Assembly (NCBI RefSeq): GCF_019130065.1
Contig: NZ_JAHSPG010000003.1
Location: 62,001-126,000 of the forward strand
Direction of reading: 5' to 3'
DNA from: Pinibacter aurantiacus
GTDB lineage: Bacteria > Bacteroidota > Bacteroidia > Chitinophagales > Chitinophagaceae
Length of the DNA stretch: 64,000 nt
The position numbers were made by a program, and so were the translations under genes. Shown in pieces: positions 61,955 to 64,000 of the stretch. The number at the start of each line of letters is the position of its first letter. The stretch's first letter is position 1. The notes under the pieces are model-generated. The model ran no database searches. It was given only the letters and a program-made list of their open reading frames with translations, and had not been told where the DNA came from.

Positions 61955-64000
61955 GATTTACTTTCCAAATATTCTCACAGTAATCCTTCACTGATCTATC
62001 AGACGAAAACTTGCCCATTCTTGCTACATTGAGGATCGACATTTTTGTCCATTCTTTCTGGTTGGTATATGCATCAGAAACTCTTTGCTGGCATTCCGCA
62101 TAAGCACGAAAATCTTTCAAGACCAGGAAAGGATCGTAGTTGAGTAACGTATCAACAAAAGGCTGGAAAACACCAGTGTCGCCATGCGAGAAGACGCCTG
62201 ACTGAATCATATCAATCGCTTGCTTTAAATCCTCGTCGCTATTGTAAATATCATATGGACGATAGCCGTTGCTTTTGGTTTCAGCCACTTCGGCGGCGTG
62301 TAATCCAAACAGGAAGAAATTTTCCTCACCCACACATTCCATTATTTCTATGTTGGCTCCGTCGAAAGTGCCAATGGTAAGCGCTCCATTCATGGCGAAT
62401 TTCATGTTGCCGGTGCCTGATGCTTCTTTACCTGCGGTAGAAATTTGTTCGGACAAATCTGCTGCTTTGTAAATATGTGCACCGTTCTTGACATTGAAAT
62501 CGGGAAAGAAAACCACTTTGATCAACCCGTTTACATCCGGATCATTGTTGATCGTTTCGCCAACAGAGTTGATCAGTTTTATGATCAGCTTTGCCATAAC
62601 ATATCCCGGCGCGGCTTTTCCACCAAAGATGAAAGTGCGTGGAGTAATACCATCTGTGCGTTTCTGTTTTATACGATTGTACAAATGTGCAATGTACAGG
62701 ACATTCAAGTGTTGCCGTTTGTATTCATGAATGCGTTTCACCTGTATATCAAACAATGAATCAGGATTTACTTTCGTGCCAACAATTGCTTGTATCAAAT
62801 GAGCGAGGTCGGTCTTGTTCTGCCTCTTTACATCATGCCATGCCTGCTGAAAAGTTGGATCATCTGCATATTGCTCCAGCTTCACAAGATCTGTTTCAAG
62901 ATGATTTACCCAGCTCTCGCCAATATGGGTGGTGATAAGCGAAGTCAGTCGTGGATTGTATAACTTTATCCACCTTCTTGGTGTAACGCCGTTTGTAACG
63001 TTGAAGAAAATATCCGGCTCCAATTCATAAAAGTCATGCAACACATCCTGCTTCAATAGTTTTGTGTGCAAAGCAGAAACGCCGTTTATAGCATGGCTGC
63101 CAATAGTTGCCAAATGAGCCATGCGAACAGATTTGTTGCCTCGTTCATCAATAATCGACATGCGCCTTACCCTGTCCTCATCGCCGGGATATTTGTCTCT
63201 TATGGTCAAAAGAAAACGACTGTTGATCTCATAAATAATTTCAAGCAGTCTCGGCAGAACGTTTGCGAATAAAGGCAGCGACCACTTTTCAAGCGCCTCG
63301 GGCAGCAAAGTATGATTGGTATAAGCGAATGTTTTTTTAGTAATATCCCAGGCCTTCTCCCAACCCACCTGGTGCTCATCAATCAGCAAGCGCATCATTT
63401 CGGCAATAGCGATGGAAGGGTGTGTATCGTTTAGCTGAAACGTCATCGACTCTGGAAACTCATCGATACTGAGACCACGCAAATGCAGTATGTGAAACGC
63501 ATTTTGCAAAGAACATGAAACGAAAAAATATTGTTGAGAAAGTCGCAGTCTTTTGCCTTCGTCAGAAACATCATTTGGATACAGGACCTTCGATATGTTT
63601 TCAGAAAAAACTTTTTCATGCACTGCGCCATAGTAATCGCCTTTGTCAAACGCATGAAAATCGAAAGACTCTACCGCTTCTGATTTCCATAAACGAAGTA
63701 TGCCGGTTACGCCGTTTTTATAACCGGGCACCGGCGTATCATAGGCTATGCCTTTGATCTCAGATGCCGGTATCCATTTTACCCTATACTTGCCTTTGTC
63801 GTCTGTATAGCTTTCTGTGTGGCCGCCAAGTTTTACGGTATAGTTAAGTTCTGGCTTTACAATTTCCCATGGGTTGCCATTGCGCAGCCATTTGTCAGTA
63901 GCTTCTACCTGCCAGCCATCGCGGATGTATTGATCGAAAATGCCAAACTCGTAGCGTATGCCATAACCAACTGCCGGCACCTGCAAGGTAGCCAGAGAAT
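61947..64000 (-). CDS. glgP: glycogen phosphorylase, 5' end outside the window
   Basis: A GT35 PLP enzyme that phosphorolyses glycogen to glucose-1-phosphate. The window encodes about 684 residues, and the frame stays open through the right edge (SLATLQVPAVGYGIRYEFGIF is an internal family motif), so roughly 150 N-terminal residues are missing. Markers are SMTFQLNDTHPSIAIAEMMRLL, NVTNGVTPRRWIKLYNPRL, VQVKRIHEYKRQHLN-type IQVKRIHEYKRQHLNVLY, and the PLP lysine in GTGNMKFAMNGALTIGT (codon 62400-62402). The TTG at 63984-63986 is not a real start. It forms a glycogen-breakdown pair with glgX. Confidence 0.95.
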   Translation of the reverse strand, partial: SLATLQVPAVGYGIRYEFGIFDQYIRDGWQVEATDKWLRNGNPWEIVKPELNYTVKLGGHTESYTDDKGKYRVKWIPASEIKGIAYDTPVPGYKNGVTGILRLWKSEAVESFDFHAFDKGDYYGAVHEKVFSENISKVLYPNDVSDEGKRLRLSQQYFFVSCSLQNAFHILHLRGLSIDEFPESMTFQLNDTHPSIAIAEMMRLLIDEHQVGWEKAWDITKKTFAYTNHTLLPEALEKWSLPLFANVLPRLLEIIYEINSRFLLTIRDKYPGDEDRVRRMSIIDERGNKSVRMAHLATIGSHAINGVSALHTKLLKQDVLHDFYELEPDIFFNVTNGVTPRRWIKLYNPRLTSLITTHIGESWVNHLETDLVKLEQYADDPTFQQAWHDVKRQNKTDLAHLIQAIVGTKVNPDSLFDIQVKRIHEYKRQHLNVLYIAHLYNRIKQKRTDGITPRTFIFGGKAAPGYVMAKLIIKLINSVGETINNDPDVNGLIKVVFFPDFNVKNGAHIYKAADLSEQISTAGKEASGTGNMKFAMNGALTIGTFDGANIEIMECVGEENFFLFGLHAAEVAETKSNGYRPYDIYNSDEDLKQAIDMIQSGVFSHGDTGVFQPFVDTLLNYDPFLVLKDFRAYAECQQRVSDAYTNQKEWTKMSILNVARMGKFSSDRSVKDYCENIWKVNHA

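Noticed and set aside
63984-63986. TTG as the start of glgP
   Set aside because: The preceding in-frame codons (S-L-A-T) continue a conserved phosphorylase motif, so the gene runs off the window.
1-64000. Insertion sequences, transposases, prophage genes or tRNAs
   Set aside because: None of the confident proteins has transposase, integrase or phage features, and apart from the tmRNA no cloverleaf with a T-loop GTTCGA motif was found.

Overview
The window looks like a chromosomal segment of a member of the Bacteroidota, most likely Chitinophagaceae (inference). The pointers are SusC/SusD with an ECF sigma/FecR pair, a T9SS type B sorting domain, TAnnTTTG-type promoter boxes, weak or absent Shine-Dalgarno sequences, a ProRS ending in Tyr and a tmRNA tag ending YAMAA. 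Almost all of it is coding, on both strands.

Layout. 0-8.5 kb: housekeeping (rlmH, proS, tilS) mixed with lipoproteins, a FadL-like outer membrane protein and a small TPR protein. 8.6-12.3 kb: etfB/etfA, a bifunctional nuclease-like protein, ispE. 12.3-13.0 kb: a zeta-toxin-like gene whose Walker A lysine is replaced by Asn, overlapped by a 54-aa gene. 13.3-17.8 kb: a tyrosine/homogentisate degradation cluster (HPPD, HmgA, FAH-family hydrolase, flavin reductase-like). 17.9-25.3 kb: QueD-like, RocD, VIT-type metal transporter, PQQ-type sugar dehydrogenase, a LytS/LytTR two-component pair and small secreted proteins. 25.5-40.2 kb: an arabinan utilisation locus on the minus strand (ECF sigma, FecR, SusC with an STN domain, SusD, two GH51 and three GH43 enzymes). 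40.7-45.6 kb: dxr, rseP and a membrane-anchored MutS-like ATPase. 45.95 kb: ssrA (tmRNA) with its terminator. 46.5-54.3 kb: a restriction island directly downstream of ssrA: an Mrr-type endonuclease, then a translationally coupled type I operon hsdM - HepT-like HEPN - (MNT nucleotidyltransferase fused to HsdS) - hsdR. 54.4-59.5 kb: secreted/lipoprotein genes, including a double-thioredoxin fusion and a T9SS substrate with a probable seven-bladed propeller. 59.8 kb to the right edge: glycogen breakdown (glgX, and glgP truncated by the window).

Two signals stand out. First, the type I restriction operon carries a HEPN/MNT toxin-antitoxin-like pair (RX4HXY in the HEPN protein, GSX10DXD in the MNT domain), and the MNT half is continuous with the DNA-specificity subunit. 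This would physically link a predicted toxin-neutralising AMP-transferase to target recognition. Second, more than twenty intergenic spaces are filled by long imperfect palindromes whose arms are tandem runs of short degenerate words. The word differs from gap to gap, but some copies are shared. They start at or inside the stop codon of neighbouring genes, sit inside likely operons, are sometimes nested in one another, and are absent from the restriction island.

All calls are from reading the sequence and translations; no database search was run.
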